Shown: positions 11,901-24,600 of the stretch, in pieces
Position numbering within the stretch: position 1 is the first letter of the stretch
Layout of the letters: each line of letters begins with the position of its first letter
Assembly (NCBI RefSeq): GCF_023973825.1
Contig: NC_090114.1
Location: forward strand, 1,008,501 to 1,072,500
Reading direction: 5' to 3'
DNA length: 64,000 nucleotides
From: Plasmodium brasilianum
Taxonomy: Eukaryota > Apicomplexa > Aconoidasida > Haemosporida > Plasmodiidae
The notes under the pieces: model-generated
Database searches by the model: none
What the model was told of the DNA's origin: nothing
What the model saw: only the letters and a program-made list of their open reading frames with translations
Position numbers and translations under genes: made by a program

Positions 11901-12116
11901 TCTGAACAGCATTTTTTATTTCATTTAACATATCCTTTTTTTTTTTTCTATTTTTTAAAAGTAAACTTGAACTAGTGTTATTACTATTACTATTCGTATG
12001 TACAAAGTCAGCTCCGTTTTCAACAAATCCTTGGCAAATATTTTTCAATTTATTTGTTCCTTTTAAAAAATGAATAATTTTATTCTTCACTATGTTATCT
12101 GTAATGATGCATTTTC
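8908..12116 (-). CDS. GRAM-domain protein with VASt-like lipid-transfer domain
   Basis: Probable intracellular lipid (sterol) transfer protein of the Lam/GRAMD1/Aster type. Numbering from the GTG at 12090, the open frame is about 1060 codons. A GRAM/PH-like fold lies at about 510-615 (ILIQGKICITHDSVYFISLF then ALKVVTKNKSFLFTSFVHRD). A VASt-like region lies at about 750-935 (FKQLFLDIFSKF, then FYDISFVKHTFFKGQI before the last helix). Residues about 200-290 are a 12-residue acidic repeat around EEVKGQEEVEEL. The C-terminus is basic. Unlike most Lam/GRAMD1 proteins, I see no transmembrane helix. The frame has no ATG near its start. An acceptor with a TACTAAC branch site precedes 12116, so a first exon is missing (phase 1 needed). 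The domain call comes from pattern recognition only. Confidence 0.75.
11232..11500 (-). repeat. Coding 36-bp repeat in the GRAM gene
   Basis: Encodes repeated ELEEVKGQEEVE dodecapeptides, a strongly acidic and probably helical or disordered region before the GRAM domain. Confidence 0.8.
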
Positions 12117-12146
12117 CTGGCAGAAGGATCGAGGTCGGCGTGTATT

Positions 12147-12153
12147 GTTAGTA
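12147..12153 (-). other. Likely intron branch site TACTAAC before GRAM exon 2
   Basis: On the minus strand a perfect TACTAAC lies about 31 nt before the acceptor CTGCCAG|GAAAATGC at 12116. The open frame behind it has no start codon of its own, which supports a spliced upstream exon. Confidence 0.55.
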
Positions 12154-12243
12154 TACAGTGCAGCACGTACATATACATGTATACAAATATGCATATATAT
12201 ATATATATATATATAAGGTAAAATATAATTGTAAATATGTATA

Positions 12244-12478
12244 TTTCTACATAAATGTATACTTCTCCATATATGTATATTTCTACATATATGTACACTT
12301 CTACATATATGTACACTTCTACATATATGTACAGTTCTACATATATGTATACTTCTACATATAGGTATACTTCTACATATAGGTATACTTCTACATATAG
12401 GTATACTTCTACATATAGGTATACTTCTACATATAGGTATACTTCTACATATAGGTATACTTCTACATATAGGTATGC
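12244..12478. repeat. 18-bp tandem repeat, about 13 copies
   Basis: Unit TATACTTCTACATATAGG in the right half, with TGTACACTTCTACATATA variants in the left half. Confidence 0.9.
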
Positions 12479-12655
12479 ATATGTATGTATATATTTTTAC
12501 ATATATATATGTACATGAATATATTTTTGTACATATTGTATGTATGTTTTATAAAGACTATTTTTTTTTTTTTAAGATCAAAAAGGCAATTTTAACAAAT
12601 TCTTGCTTATTTAAAAAAAAAAAAAAAAAAAAAAAAAATTTTTTATAAATACATT

Positions 12656-12692
<37 letters not shown>

Positions 12693-13259
12693 CTATAATA
12701 AATTGTTCAAATTGTGAATTCTGCTATTCTTCATGAATATAATTTATTCAATAATATATTTTTCTTTTGGGAAAATTTTTTATTTTTGAACTATGCATTT
12801 TTTATAATTAACGTTTTACATTTAATTATCCCTCTAATTTACAACTAAAGTATATATATAATAATAAATACAATGCAATGATATAAAATTTTTCTACATG
12901 ATTCTTTTATTTTCTTTTATTTTTTTTTTCTTTTTATGTTCCTTTATAGCCCCCCTATATAGTACCATTTAGTACTATTTATATGCATATGTTAAACTTG
13001 CTTCAGGAACATACATACATCATTATGTAATTATATATATATATGTATGTATATATGTATATATTTATCTAAATATTTATAACGGTATATATTTTCGTAT
13101 ATATTTTCAGTGAAATTAAGAAATATATATATATATAAGCACTACTGCATGCGCCTACATTTGTTCCTCTATAAGTCCCTCCCAAGCATTTCTTTTGTAC
13201 ATATATAATATGTATAATGTATACATGTATATTATTTATGTATTTATGGAACCATATGA

Positions 13260-13303
<44 letters not shown>

Positions 13304-13469
13304 TATATATGCTTTTTTTTTTCTTTTTTTTTTTAATTAATCCCATGTGATTATATATCCATCATGTATGCAAAAATAGTTCTTTTTTTGTACATCCCAA
13401 TTTTTTTCCCGACTTGTATTTGTTTTTAATATATATTTATGTACAAACCTACAGTGTTAAGCCGATTTG

Positions 13470-13477
13470 TGCATGCA
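13470..13477. promoter_or_regulatory. TGCATGCA palindrome
   Basis: Matches the GCATGC-type core reported for some Plasmodium ApiAP2 factors. It lies between the 11-exon gene and the GRAM gene, possibly in the latter's promoter. Such an 8-mer also occurs by chance. Confidence 0.25.
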
Positions 13478-13583
13478 TTAAAGTTTTTGCCTCACTCTGT
13501 TTTCCATTGTGCAAAAATATGTACATACAAATATATATGTTCATAAATACGTATAAATAAAATGTAAATGCACATATAAATGT

Positions 13584-13617
<34 letters not shown>

Positions 13618-13769
13618 TTATGCATGCCTCATATGATGTTCTCCATTAAATTGCATATGAATGTATACATACAAAAATATTTTACTCAAACAAACATTGT
13701 TCATACAATTATTTATTTTAAGTACATATAAGCATGCATACGTAGAAGTTTATATATTATATAATTGCT

Positions 13770-13800
<31 letters not shown>

Positions 13801-13929
13801 GTAGCGAATAGATGACTATGACTTCCCATTAACTGCTATAATTTTTTTTTTTTATAGTTATAGACTTATATTTTGTACGATATATGCATTATGATGATGG
13901 AAAAGGGTTTTCATTGTCCCTATATGTAC

Positions 13930-13961
<32 letters not shown>

Positions 13962-14064
13962 GTATGTATGGATATATACGTATGTATGGATATATGTGCA
14001 CGTATGCATTCATAAACATAGACATGCCGTATATTTTTTATGAATAAACTTTTTTTTTTTTTCT

Positions 14065-14804
14065 TTATCTTTTCTTACTTCTCAGATGAACAGAAAAAAT
14101 ATTTCCTTTTTCATTCTGTGTAGTGGGGTATCTATATTTTGTAAAAATTTTTGACAATTCTAAAAGTAATTGTCGAATTATGTTGGACTCGTTATATTGC
14201 TCTTCAATTAAATCGCTAAAAGGGAAAAGTGGGTTTCCATACATATAAATATTATATGTATATATGTTATATGTATTTATGTTATATGTATATATGTATT
14301 TATGTTATATGTATATATGTATTTATGTTATATGTATATATGTTATATGTATATATGTATTTATGTTATATGTATATATGTATTTATGTTATATGTATAT
14401 ATGTTATATGTATATATGTTATATGTATTTATGTTATATGTATATATGTTATATGTATATATGTATATATATATATGTACGTATATATATATACTTTTTT
14501 AAAAAGAGAAAAATGGAAGGATATGTATATACTCTTTCTAGCTCCCTTCTTTTCACTCTCCATCTCTTTTTTTTTTTTTATCATTTTTTATTTTTATGCG
14601 TCAAACGAAGTTATTGTTGTCTGTTTTCAATTCGAGCTTTATCATTTAAAAGAGTTACTTGAAAAAAAGGTCATATGGAAACAGTAGAATATCTTTCATG
14701 TTGAATTGCTGAATTTGCAAAAGGGGGTAGAGAATTGTGGAAAAAGGTGAGCATTAAAAGTGTGTGGTATATACGTATGTGCATACATATATATATATAC
14801 ACAC

Positions 14805-14836
<32 letters not shown>

Positions 14837-14993
14837 ACTTGTACATGTGCAGCGCGCATACCACTGTTTCCCTCTCCCACGCGCTACTTGTCATTATTAC
14901 CTCTGCTTTTTTAAGTAGTTGGTGTGCACATTTTAAGAATGAATGAGTTTTTATTTTCGTGTGTTCGCTCCATTTGAACAGTGTTATTGCTTG

Positions 14994-15029
<36 letters not shown>

Positions 15030-15205
15030 ATAACATGTTTATTGAGTGCATATTTGTATGATCCAGAAATGATTTCATATATTGGTAGTTCACATATATA
15101 CACATATACATATATATATTTGAAGTGTATTACTCAGAACACTGTACTTATATATAATTTTCGTCTTTTCATATACGAAATGTTTACCCGTCGTGCTAGT
15201 TGCAT

Positions 15206-15248
<43 letters not shown>

Positions 15249-16739
15249 GATTAATATGTGGGAAAAAAAAAAAAAAATAATATATGAGATAAGATGTACC
15301 ACTTTGACGCGCATATATGTATGTATATGTATTATGCGTGTTTGCGTACGTGCGCATATACCCTTTTAGTGCATTATGAAAACGGAGGTAATGTTTCGTG
15401 CATATAACGGATTAACTCAATATAAGGATGTTGTATAGCTTATTTTTTTTCTATTTTTTTTCTGTTTTTTTTCTATTTTTTTTCTATTTTTTTTCTTTTT
15501 TTACTTGTTAATTTGTTTTACTTCCATATTATTAAGATGGTCGGTAATACTGACACAGCTATCCTTGTCTAACCCAAGGAAGAGGGACAACTGAGACCTG
15601 AAAGGGACAATAAAGGGGGAATTAACGTGGAATAAAAAAAGAGTAAGGAAAGAAAAAAAAGGGAGTAAAGAAAGAAAAAAAAGGGAGTAAAAAAAGAAGA
15701 AAATAGGAGTAAAAAAAGAAGAAAATAGGAGTAAAAAGAGAAGAAAATAGGAGTAAAAAAAGAAGAAAATAGGAGTAAAAAGAGAAGAAAATAGGAGTAA
15801 AAAAAGAAGAAAATAGGAGTAACAGAAAAAAAAAAAAGAAAAAGAAAGGCATGCTTCACACATATATATATTTACAGGTGTGCGTATTGACACGCGCACG
15901 ATATTGACGTTGCCGTCTATGGGTATATAAACATAAAGGGTACGGATAAAAAAATAAAATCATGATAACTTATATGTGCGTATTCATTAATTCCAAAATG
16001 AACAAGCTATCATAATTTTATGGTGTATTACATGAATGTGGGGAAAAAATTATGTTCACAAAATGTTTTGTTCAAATGTTTAATTTCATATTTGTACTTC
16101 CGAATGGTTGTACGCATATTCTTCGTCTGCAAATTGCTTAACATGTATATCTCCATCAAAAGATGTTTCTGCAAAATAAAATAAAAGTAAAATAAAAGTA
16201 AAATAAAAGTAAAATAAAAATATAATAAAAATATAATAAAAATAAAATAAATAATTATGATGAACTCTCACTGCAAATGTATACCCATTTTTGAGCATCA
16301 TTCATCGTTCATCATTAAATATCCATTTACGTTCCATTTAACTGCTAATTTTTTTTTTTTTAAAGCATATTCTAACCTTCCTTTCTTTTTCTCTTGAGAA
16401 CTGATAATCCTGTAAAAATGGTTTAACAGAAAAGGGAGGGAGGAAGGAACATATAATGTTCATCCAAGTAAAGGCCGCTCTTGATGTGTATTTTGTATGT
16501 ATACACGTTTGTGCATATGCATGTTGGTATATATGCAAAAATATATACGTAAACATATGCACGTGTGCAGGTATTTATAGTTTCCTTTTGAGCAATTTTT
16601 TTAAAACTTACGTAAATAAACGATTTTAAGGACTTGTAAAAGAAGGCATTTAACTTGATGATGCTGTCGTAATAATTAAGCACATGTGTAATAAGGAGCA
16701 TCGCTTTTTTATCCTTGAAACGGGAAAAAAACAAGCACA

Positions 16740-16779
<40 letters not shown>

Positions 16780-19576
16780 TACGTACATAATGCATACGTA
16801 CACATCTACATGTGTGCGTGTTTATACATGCACATGTATAGATAAATATGCACACAAGGATAGCAAATGTAGTCACATTAACGTGTGCATAATTTAACAA
16901 TTCTTATACATTCAGAATTTTGTTCAAATGTTTGCGCATACCTGTTTTACAAAAACACTTTGAAGGGACAAGTAAATAAATTTCTTACTATGCTTGAAAC
17001 GTCGATCGAGCTCTTTATACAATTTCGCTGTCTGAAAAGGAGTTAACATGATTACACACATGCACATATGTACATATATGTGCATAAGTGTATGCATGAT
17101 CTTATGCATAAAACTAAATGTAGAGTATATGTCCAAGGATGGGATGCGACGGGAAATGAAAAAAATTATGAACTAAAATGTAGTAGGGTTGTAAAGACGA
17201 ATTACTCTTTTTTTTTGCCTTACATAAATCATGCAAGCTCTTCTCTTTTCATTTACATTAAATCTGAACAGGAAAAAAAAAGACATTCACGTGTATATGT
17301 GTGTGTGTATATGTATATGTATGTGTGTATATGTATGTGTGTATATGTAGGTATATGTATGTGTGTATATGTATGTGTGTATATGTAGGTATATGTATGT
17401 GTGTATATGTATGTAGGTATATGTATGTGTGTATATGTATGTAGGTATATGTATATGTATATATATATAAGCATGCTGTAAATGCACTATATGTAAGAAA
17501 CGCAGCCATATATGCACACGCGCAGGCGATTAAACTTCGGTTAGAACGCACAAAAAAAAAGAAAAATAATAAGACTCGTGCAAATTTCATTTAGAATTAT
17601 TCAAACAATTTACTTTTTCATGTTCTTCACACTGTTATCTACTGATGATGACTTCCTTTTAACTTCGCTTTTGTGTATTTCGGTAGAGTCCGTCGGTTTA
17701 TTATATGTATAGATTGCTCTTTTTTTAAAGGTGGTAACCTTCTCTATATTAGGAATCATATATTCATTTTTTCCATTCTTCGCGTTTGCTTTTTCAAAAT
17801 GATGGGTGTTCTTTTTTCTTTGCGCATCTTCAGCATTCTCATTATTATCATCATTATTATCATCATTATTATCATCATTATTATCATCATTATTATCATC
17901 ATTATTATCATCATTATTATCATCATTATAATCATCATTATCACCATCATTATCACCATCATTATCAATATATGAAACATCCTTATTACATCGTATTAAG
18001 CTGCCCACGCCGCTACTTGATGAACTGTTCCTACTGCCATGCATGCCAGTACTACGAATATGGAAGTAACTATTACTATAACTTACATATCTTCTCCTTT
18101 CGTTTTTTTGATGAAACCATACGTTCTCTTCCGTATGATACCTACATGCTTCGTAATTCTTATGAACATAGTTTGCATCACTTGGTATATCCTTCATAGA
18201 CTGCCAAGTTGAGTTAATGAAACGAGGTGCGGATCTAAGGTAAAGGGCATGGTACAACAGGAGGAAAATTTCACCAAGCCAGTGCATATATGCATATACA
18301 TCAGCACAGACAGATATACATGAGTACAGAAACATATATATGTACTTGAGTGTGCATTTATATACATGTACCCACTTTCATAATTTTTAGCACGTCTTTT
18401 AATTACTTATTCTGGTAAGCAAACAGTGCCCTCAAATTTTTTTTTATATATTTCCTCCTTCTCCTAAACAAGACAAAAGAGAAAAAATGGGATGAGTAAA
18501 TGGGGTTCATGATGTGTGTGTGTTTGGGGGGGAGTAAGGAAGATCATACACTTTGTAATTTTGTCATTTTTATCATTATATCGCTTTGCCGTTTTTATCG
18601 TTATTTCGCTTTTCCGTTTCTATCGTTATTTCGTTTTGCCGTTTCTATCGTTATTTCGTTTTGCCGTTTCTATCGTTATTTCGTTTTGCCGTTTCTATCG
18701 TTATTTCGCTTTGCCGTTTCTATCGTTATTTCGCTTTTCCGTTTCTATCGTTATTTCGTTTTGCCGTTTCTATCGTTATTTCGCTGTGCTTTTTTTTTTT
18801 TTTTTTTTTTCTTTCGGTGGTATTTGTTTTATCATAAATTTTTCTTTTGCGCGGCCTCGCAACTCATACCTGAAATATGCGGAGGAGAAAACATACTGAC
18901 TGCACAAGGCAGAACAGATTTCTGTAATTTCGGCATTTATTGCATCATTAACGTGTTTACAAAAATTGTACACATAATTTAGAGCTGCTTCTATTTTTAG
19001 GTTGAAAATATATAATAACGTAGTGTATACTTCTCTCACAGGTTTGTATGATTTATATCCTTTATCGTTATTCTGATGGGAAAGATCTGTTCTGTAGATA
19101 AGTTTACTAATTTGTATGCTATTAATTTTAATGTATATCTGTCTTAAGTCATATAAGAAATTTTCATATTCTTTATTAACATTTCTCAAAATTTGTTCAA
19201 TAAATATTTTTTTTAGTTTTACTTTATATCTAATTTCTTTTAGCCTATTCAAGCATTTAGAATAACGTTTTCTCAATTTATTGTATTTTTCTATTCCTTT
19301 TATTTGCTTAAGAGCTTCTTTTAGTATTACATGGGTGAACTTAGTTTTGTTTCCTAATATTTCGTCTAAATTAATTATGTTAGATAACCTTTCCTCCTTA
19401 TTCTTTTTTTCGCTACATATGTTCGTACATGTATATGCTTCTTTACAAACTGTTTTCTCTTTTTCCACATGAATGAGCGTTTTTACAAATTTTGTTAAAT
19501 TATTTAGTTGGTTAATGTATATATCAATTATAAATATGGAGCTCTTAATGTGGCTGTCCGCACTTACGACTATCAT
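14065..19576 (-). CDS. Conserved-looking 11-exon protein of unknown function
   Basis: I do not recognise the family. Exons: 18870-19576, 18407-18463, 17614-18234, 17224-17263, 16942-17031, 16612-16713, 16377-16409, 16098-16168, 15522-15597, 14659-14708, 14065-14215. All ten junctions are GT-AG with matching phases, and the total is exactly 666 codons (665 aa plus stop). Exon 1 is a basic, helical, coiled-coil-like region (for example KLRKRYSKCLNRLKEIRYK). Exon 3 has an Asp/Asn repeat (about 342-388). The later small exons encode TAKLYKELDRRFKHSKKF, DKKAMLLITHVLNYYDS, DILLFPYDLFF and a C-terminus ending FSVHLRSKKR. No signal peptide or membrane segment is seen. The short late exons suggest a structurally constrained domain. 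Exon limits are read by eye and need cDNA support. Confidence 0.7.
14240..14475. repeat. AT-rich repeat in last intron of the 11-exon gene
   Basis: Alternating ATGTTATATGTATAT and ATGTATTTATGTTAT blocks between exons 10 and 11. Confidence 0.7.
15640..15825. repeat. Purine-rich 21-22-bp repeat in intron 8
   Basis: Repeats of AGGAGTAAAAAAAGAAGAAAA directly upstream (minus sense) of exon 9. On the minus strand they form the long polypyrimidine tract of that intron. Confidence 0.75.
17285..17470. repeat. (TATGTATGTG)n-type microsatellite in intron 3
   Basis: Interleaved GTGTATATGTAT and GTAGGTATATGTAT units between exons 3 and 4 of the 11-exon gene. Confidence 0.7.
17834..17975 (-). repeat. Coding 12-bp Asp/Asn repeat
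   Basis: Encodes repeated DDNN (GATGATAATAAT type) in exon 3 of the 11-exon gene. The opposite strand appears as poly-Ile or poly-His frames, which are artefacts. Confidence 0.8.
18586..18785. repeat. 25-bp tandem repeat in intron 1 of the 11-exon gene
   Basis: About eight copies of a 25-bp unit containing GCCGTTTCTATCGTTATTTC, with T/C variation. It occupies most of the intron between exons 1 and 2. Confidence 0.85.
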
Positions 19577-19672
19577 TTTACTCTTGCGTTCTTTCCTTTT
19601 TCGCCCTCGTTTTCATAAGCACACGCATATACATGCATGTACATATAAAAGCGTATACATATGTATAAAAAT

Positions 19673-19966
19673 GTATACATACAAATACATACGCACAAAT
19701 ACATACGCACAAATACATACGCACAAATACATACGCACAAATACATACGCACAAATACATACACACAAATACATACACAAAAATACATAAGCACAAATAC
19801 ATACATATGCACAAATACATACATATGCACAAATACATACATATGCACAAATACATACATATGCACAAATACATACATATGCACAAATACATACATATGC
19901 ACAAATACATACATATGCACAAATACATACATATGCACAAATACATACATATGCACAAATACATAC
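19673..19966. repeat. Two adjoining repeats, 14-bp then 18-bp
   Basis: The left part repeats ACGCACAAATACAT (14 bp). The right part repeats ACATACATATGCACAAAT (18 bp, about nine copies). The second unit looks like an expansion of the first. It lies about 100 bp upstream of the 11-exon gene's ATG. Confidence 0.9.
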
Positions 19967-20720
19967 ATATATACTTATAAACATGTGCATTTTTTTTTTT
20001 TTTTGTATTTCCCCATTCTTTTTCCCCTATGGTGTGAGGTTTATGCCTATTTTTTGTGAAGGTACTAAATGGCGCCCTCTTACTTGTACATCCTTTTTTT
20101 TAATTTGGTACTTTATCATTACTATTATTACGGAGAATTTAAGCTATTTACTATGTTATTCGTCATTCATTATTCTTTATTTTGTTCATTGGACTAATAC
20201 CTCCATGAACTCTTTTTAGTTTGTTTACTCTCATAAATAGAAGTAAATATATACCCACATATGTATGTTTGTATGCACATATGTATATTTGTATGCACAT
20301 ATGTGTGTATTCCTTTTAATGGTGGAACGCTTTTTCTTTCTTCCAACTTTCTTAGGAATACCCATACTATTTGTATATTTTTGTGAGTACTACGTGCATA
20401 AACTTTTCATTTAGAAATATTATAAAGAAAAAATAGGCAGATTACTTAAGATAAAAATACAAAAAGGTTAGAACATACGAACATAAATAAGATCTTTTAC
20501 AGGCTCTTGCATTAGAGAGTTCTCGTTTGAACTATGGTGCACTTGAAAATTAAAATGTAAAAAAAAAAAAAAAAAAAAAAAAGACTAGCAAATGGTGAAA
20601 TATTAATGCGGGAAGTCATAGTAAAACATAGCAAATCAAGCAAGGTCAAAGCGATGGAAGCAAAACGAAACAAAACTGAAAGGAACAAAAATTCATTTTT
20701 CCCGTAAAAATAGAAAAAAT

Positions 20721-20760
<40 letters not shown>

Positions 20761-21130
20761 CAGTAGAAACATAAAAAAAAAGGGAGTATATAGTAAAGAT
20801 CATTCATCGAATTAGCAGCGCACATTTCGTTATGTGTAAGTACATGTTGGTGTACGAAATGTAAGCTGAAAATTATGTAATAATGGAATGGAATGGAAGA
20901 GGCAACACTGAAAAACTCTGATACAAACGTGTACACATACATATAAGTGTATGCAGCGTACTCGCCTATGTTACAAAAACAAGTGTTGGTTAAAAATGGG
21001 TGAGGGGGAGGGACAAGGATGAGGTGAACTTTCCCCCCATGAGAAATGTGTGTTAAATGCAAAAAAAAAAAAAAAAAAAAAAAAATATATGTAATGAAGC
21101 AAAACAATAAAAACGATGTAGCAAAATGTA

Positions 21131-21400
21131 ATAAGGACAAAGCATAATACAATAAGGACAAAGCATAATGCAATAAGGACAAAGCATAATGTAATAGTAA
21201 CAAAGCATAATGCAATAAGGACAAAGCATAATGTAATAGTAACAAAGCATAATGCAATAAGGACAAAGCATAATGCAATAAGGACAAAGCATAATGTAAT
21301 AGTAACAAAGCATAATGCAATAAGGACAAAGCATAATGCAATAAGGACAAAGCATAATGTAATAGTAACAAAGCATAATGCAATAGTGACAAAGCATAAT
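21131..21400. repeat. 21-bp repeat with mixed higher-order pattern
   Basis: About 13 units containing ACAAAGCATAATG. Units with AATAAGG and with AATAGTA alternate in 2:1 or 1:1 blocks. Confidence 0.9.
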
Positions 21401-21534
21401 GCAGTATAATAATAAAGAAAAATTAAAACTTAAAACGAATGAGAGATAACTATACAATAGAAGTGCTAATCTTGAGGAATATGCGCTTGATGTGCTTCTT
21501 GAATCCATTCGCACAAAAGACGGACTGGAAAATG

Positions 21535-21635
21535 GTTCATAGGTAGTTCATAGGTAGTTCATAGGTAGTTCATAGGTAGTTCATAGGTAGTTCATAGGTA
21601 GTTCATAGGTAGTTCATAGGTGGTTCATACGTGGT
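21535..21635. repeat. 11-bp tandem repeat
   Basis: About nine copies of TTCATAGGTAG, with degenerate copies at the right. It ends about 50 bp from the AAA ATPase stop codon. Confidence 0.9.
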
Positions 21636-21682
21636 TTATAAGCGGTCAAAACGCACCTTCGGCCGATGCCTAGTTCAGTAGT

Positions 21683-24600
21683 TCATATTATCTTCTTATA
21701 GTTTACATGCAGAGTGGTGAAGAAACACTCAATAGCTTTCCACAAGAGGAAAAGGTGGTAGCTTTTGCTTTGCTTAGAAAATTTTGTATTCCCGAAAAAA
21801 TTGTTTTGCAATGAACCTATATCTTCGTCGTCTCCTCCAACTCCCCATACTTTTCTTTTCATTTCTTTTAAATCGTAAAAGAACAACAAGTCGTTAAAAG
21901 AAATTTTGTTTGTCTTTTTTTTACTAGGTATAGCAGTATTTTCTCCTATTTTTTTTTCCAATTCTTTATTACAGAAATTTATAAATCGATTTAAATATTC
22001 TTCAAAATTTATATCTGAAAGCGTACTATTGAGTAATTTGAAATTAATTGATGGAGTCAATTCTTCGTAATCACCTTGGCAAAAAATTTTCTCTGCGTAA
22101 TTATCGTAAGTAAACTTTTTGTGGAGCACTGACAACAGATTTTCAAATATAATAGTGTTCATGTTATTCTGTAAATAAAAAATATTTTTCGAATAACTAC
22201 TTTTTAATGGTGTTCCTGTTGTTACATTGCTTTTCATTAAACTACTAACCTTAATGGAGTAAACCAATTGATCTATATCTGCACAATTAAAGAGATAGCT
22301 AAGGATTGACAGAGTGAACGTGTCGATGGTGCTACCACCTGAGCGATCGTCTTCTCTACGGCTAAGTGAGCTGAGCAATCTGTTGTACTTGTCTTTCCCC
22401 CCAAAGGGAAGGGAACCAAGTGGAAGAGTACTAATTGGAGGAGTACCAAGATATGGTCCAAATTTATCTTCAAATGTATTGTATTCCACTAGATTATCTT
22501 TCTTTTGGCGTGAAATTTTTTCCAGATTATTTAAGTGTGTACTTATTTCGCTAGCTAATAGGCCACTATCCATGGGAGCAACACTCATGCATATATTTCC
22601 CATCTTACTGTTGTTGCTTCCATCCCAACAAGTGCTGTTTACGTTTACATTAGTATCGGTAGATGCATTAGTAGTAGTTTCATACGTTCGTGTTAAATTA
22701 CTGTTTTTTCCTGTGGCATATTTCTGTATGTAGAGATCGAATAACCTCCTTCGAGTAAACAAATTGGGAAGTTGAAAGTGGATAATTTTGTCAAATCGTT
22801 TTGATCGAATTAAAGCAGAATCTAGGTTTTTGTATCTATTCGTGGCACCAATAAATAAAATAAATTTTTTCCTTTTATATCTCTTTAGGTTAAATATATC
22901 TTCAATATCTAATAAACTTAAATTATTGTTCAAGTAATATTGTAATATATCGTATCCATCCTCTTTTTCCTTAAAATCAAGTTCATTTTCGCTATTCGAA
23001 TCGTCTAAAATTTTATTTTTTAAATGAATTAGTACGTTTCCACTTCTCCTACTTCTTCCACTTCGACCATATATGCTACTACTTTTTCCATATTTAGATG
23101 CTACGGGTACTACGGATGCTACCTGCATCTGTTCCCTATTGTATTCATGCAACGCATCAATCTCAACTAGTAGCTGATTTAAAGTTTGTGTGTATTCATG
23201 ATTTTGATTACTGGAAACATCATTCATACTTCTACTTAGTCCTATACTATCAATTTCGTCTATAAATATAACTACAGATTTTTTATTTTTTTTTGCTTTT
23301 TTAAATAAATTTCTAATTTTAGATGCACCATTACCTATATATAACTCTATAAAAGCAGATCCGGATAAGTGAACAAGATCATAGTTTAGTTCCTTTGCTA
23401 TAATTTTGGCAAGTAAACTTTTTCCAGTACCTGTATCACCAGTAAATAATATAGTGTTACAACTTATTCCGTCATTCTCTTCAAATATTTTTGGATATAA
23501 TAAAAAGAACAAAACAGCTTTAATATCTTTTTTCGTTTCTTCATTTAATACTATTTCGTTTAATGACTCCATTTGGTTTGTTCTATCAAAAGAGTAACAA
23601 TCATTATTTATGGGGGACGTACTTTTTTCATATATGTAATAAAAAGTTAGTAGAGAACAACTATACGTTACTATATCAATTATATTTTTCTTAATGATAT
23701 CGAAAAGGGAGTTCTTCAACACTTTTTCGTCCACTCTCATCTCTACATTTTCGTACAATCGATTTTTAAGAAGGTATTTCATAATATAATCATTGTAGTA
23801 AATTGTGTATGTGTTGTTTCCACTGTTAGCAGCAGATGAGGACGAAGTAGAAGCAGATGAAGAAACTGGGGAAATAGTAGACGTAACAGCTGTAGGGGTA
23901 GAGGCACTGGCACTCCCCCCTATGGCCAATCTACCATGGTTCAGCATCATCATGCCTGTACTTTTTGGCTGATTCCTATTTAGTAAATAACTACATGTAT
24001 TATTTGTAGGATTAAATAATATTTCCTTTATATTATTTTTACTTATATTATAAAAAAAATGATTGTAATCTTTATATATTAACTTATCACCACTAATGCT
24101 ATTTCCCAGAAACATACTTGAAAAATATTTCGATATGTTCATATAATGGTTGTACATGAAGCTTGAAACCCTTTCCCTCATCTTATAATACAAGTATATG
24201 CACGAAAGAACGCTAATTGGTATTAACCAATAGGACTTATTATTTTTCAGTTTCTCAAAAATGAATGTAAGGTAATTCTTTTCTAGTGTGTTGCTCTTTT
24301 TCTTCTCCCTCTTCACAATCCCCTCTCCGCTCCGCTTGTTAATGGCACTGTTAGCGGAACTACCAGTGGCAGTGTTTTGTTCATCCTTTGCTGTATCTCT
24401 CTTTCCATCATTTGTCTGAGATGCTGCTCCATATAAATTGGAACCTAACTTACTACCATTCTGCAGATCGTCATGCGGTTCGTCAAACCCTTTAGACTCT
24501 TTTCCTCTGGAGTAGTCATCAGCATTATCTGCGTTATCAACAATTTCAAAATGGACTACATTCGTGTTATCACCTATTTTTTTCTTTGCTTCAGCTATGT

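Larger units (their letters stand above)
12117..14064. other. Intergenic region upstream of the GRAM gene
   Basis: Very AT-rich. It contains an 18-bp array (12244-12478), facing poly(A)/poly(T) runs at 12610-12690, and many (AT)n and (TA)n tracts. It should hold the missing first exon and promoter of the GRAM gene. An ATG at 13914 with 16 sense codons is one weak candidate. It also contains the 3' UTR of the 11-exon gene. Confidence 0.5.
19577..21682. other. Intergenic region, 11-exon gene promoter / AAA ATPase 3' end
   Basis: Holds arrays at 19673-19966, 21131-21400 and 21535-21635, and long poly(A)/poly(T) runs near 20560-20580, 20723-20760 and 21061-21085. The stretch 20000-20500 is less repetitive, but I see no supported gene. 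Confidence 0.55.

Noticed and set aside
17673..17975. Poly-Ile and poly-His frames on the plus strand
   Set aside because: They are the complement of the Asp/Asn coding repeat in exon 3 of the 11-exon gene.
19573..19990. Three overlapping 125-132-codon frames of MYLCIC/MYVFVH repeats
   Set aside because: All arise from the 18-bp array, which is divisible by three and so stays open in every frame.
21441..21551. 36-codon plus-strand frame MRDNYTIEVLILRN...
   Set aside because: Short, antisense in the AAA ATPase 3' flank, and runs into the 11-bp repeat.
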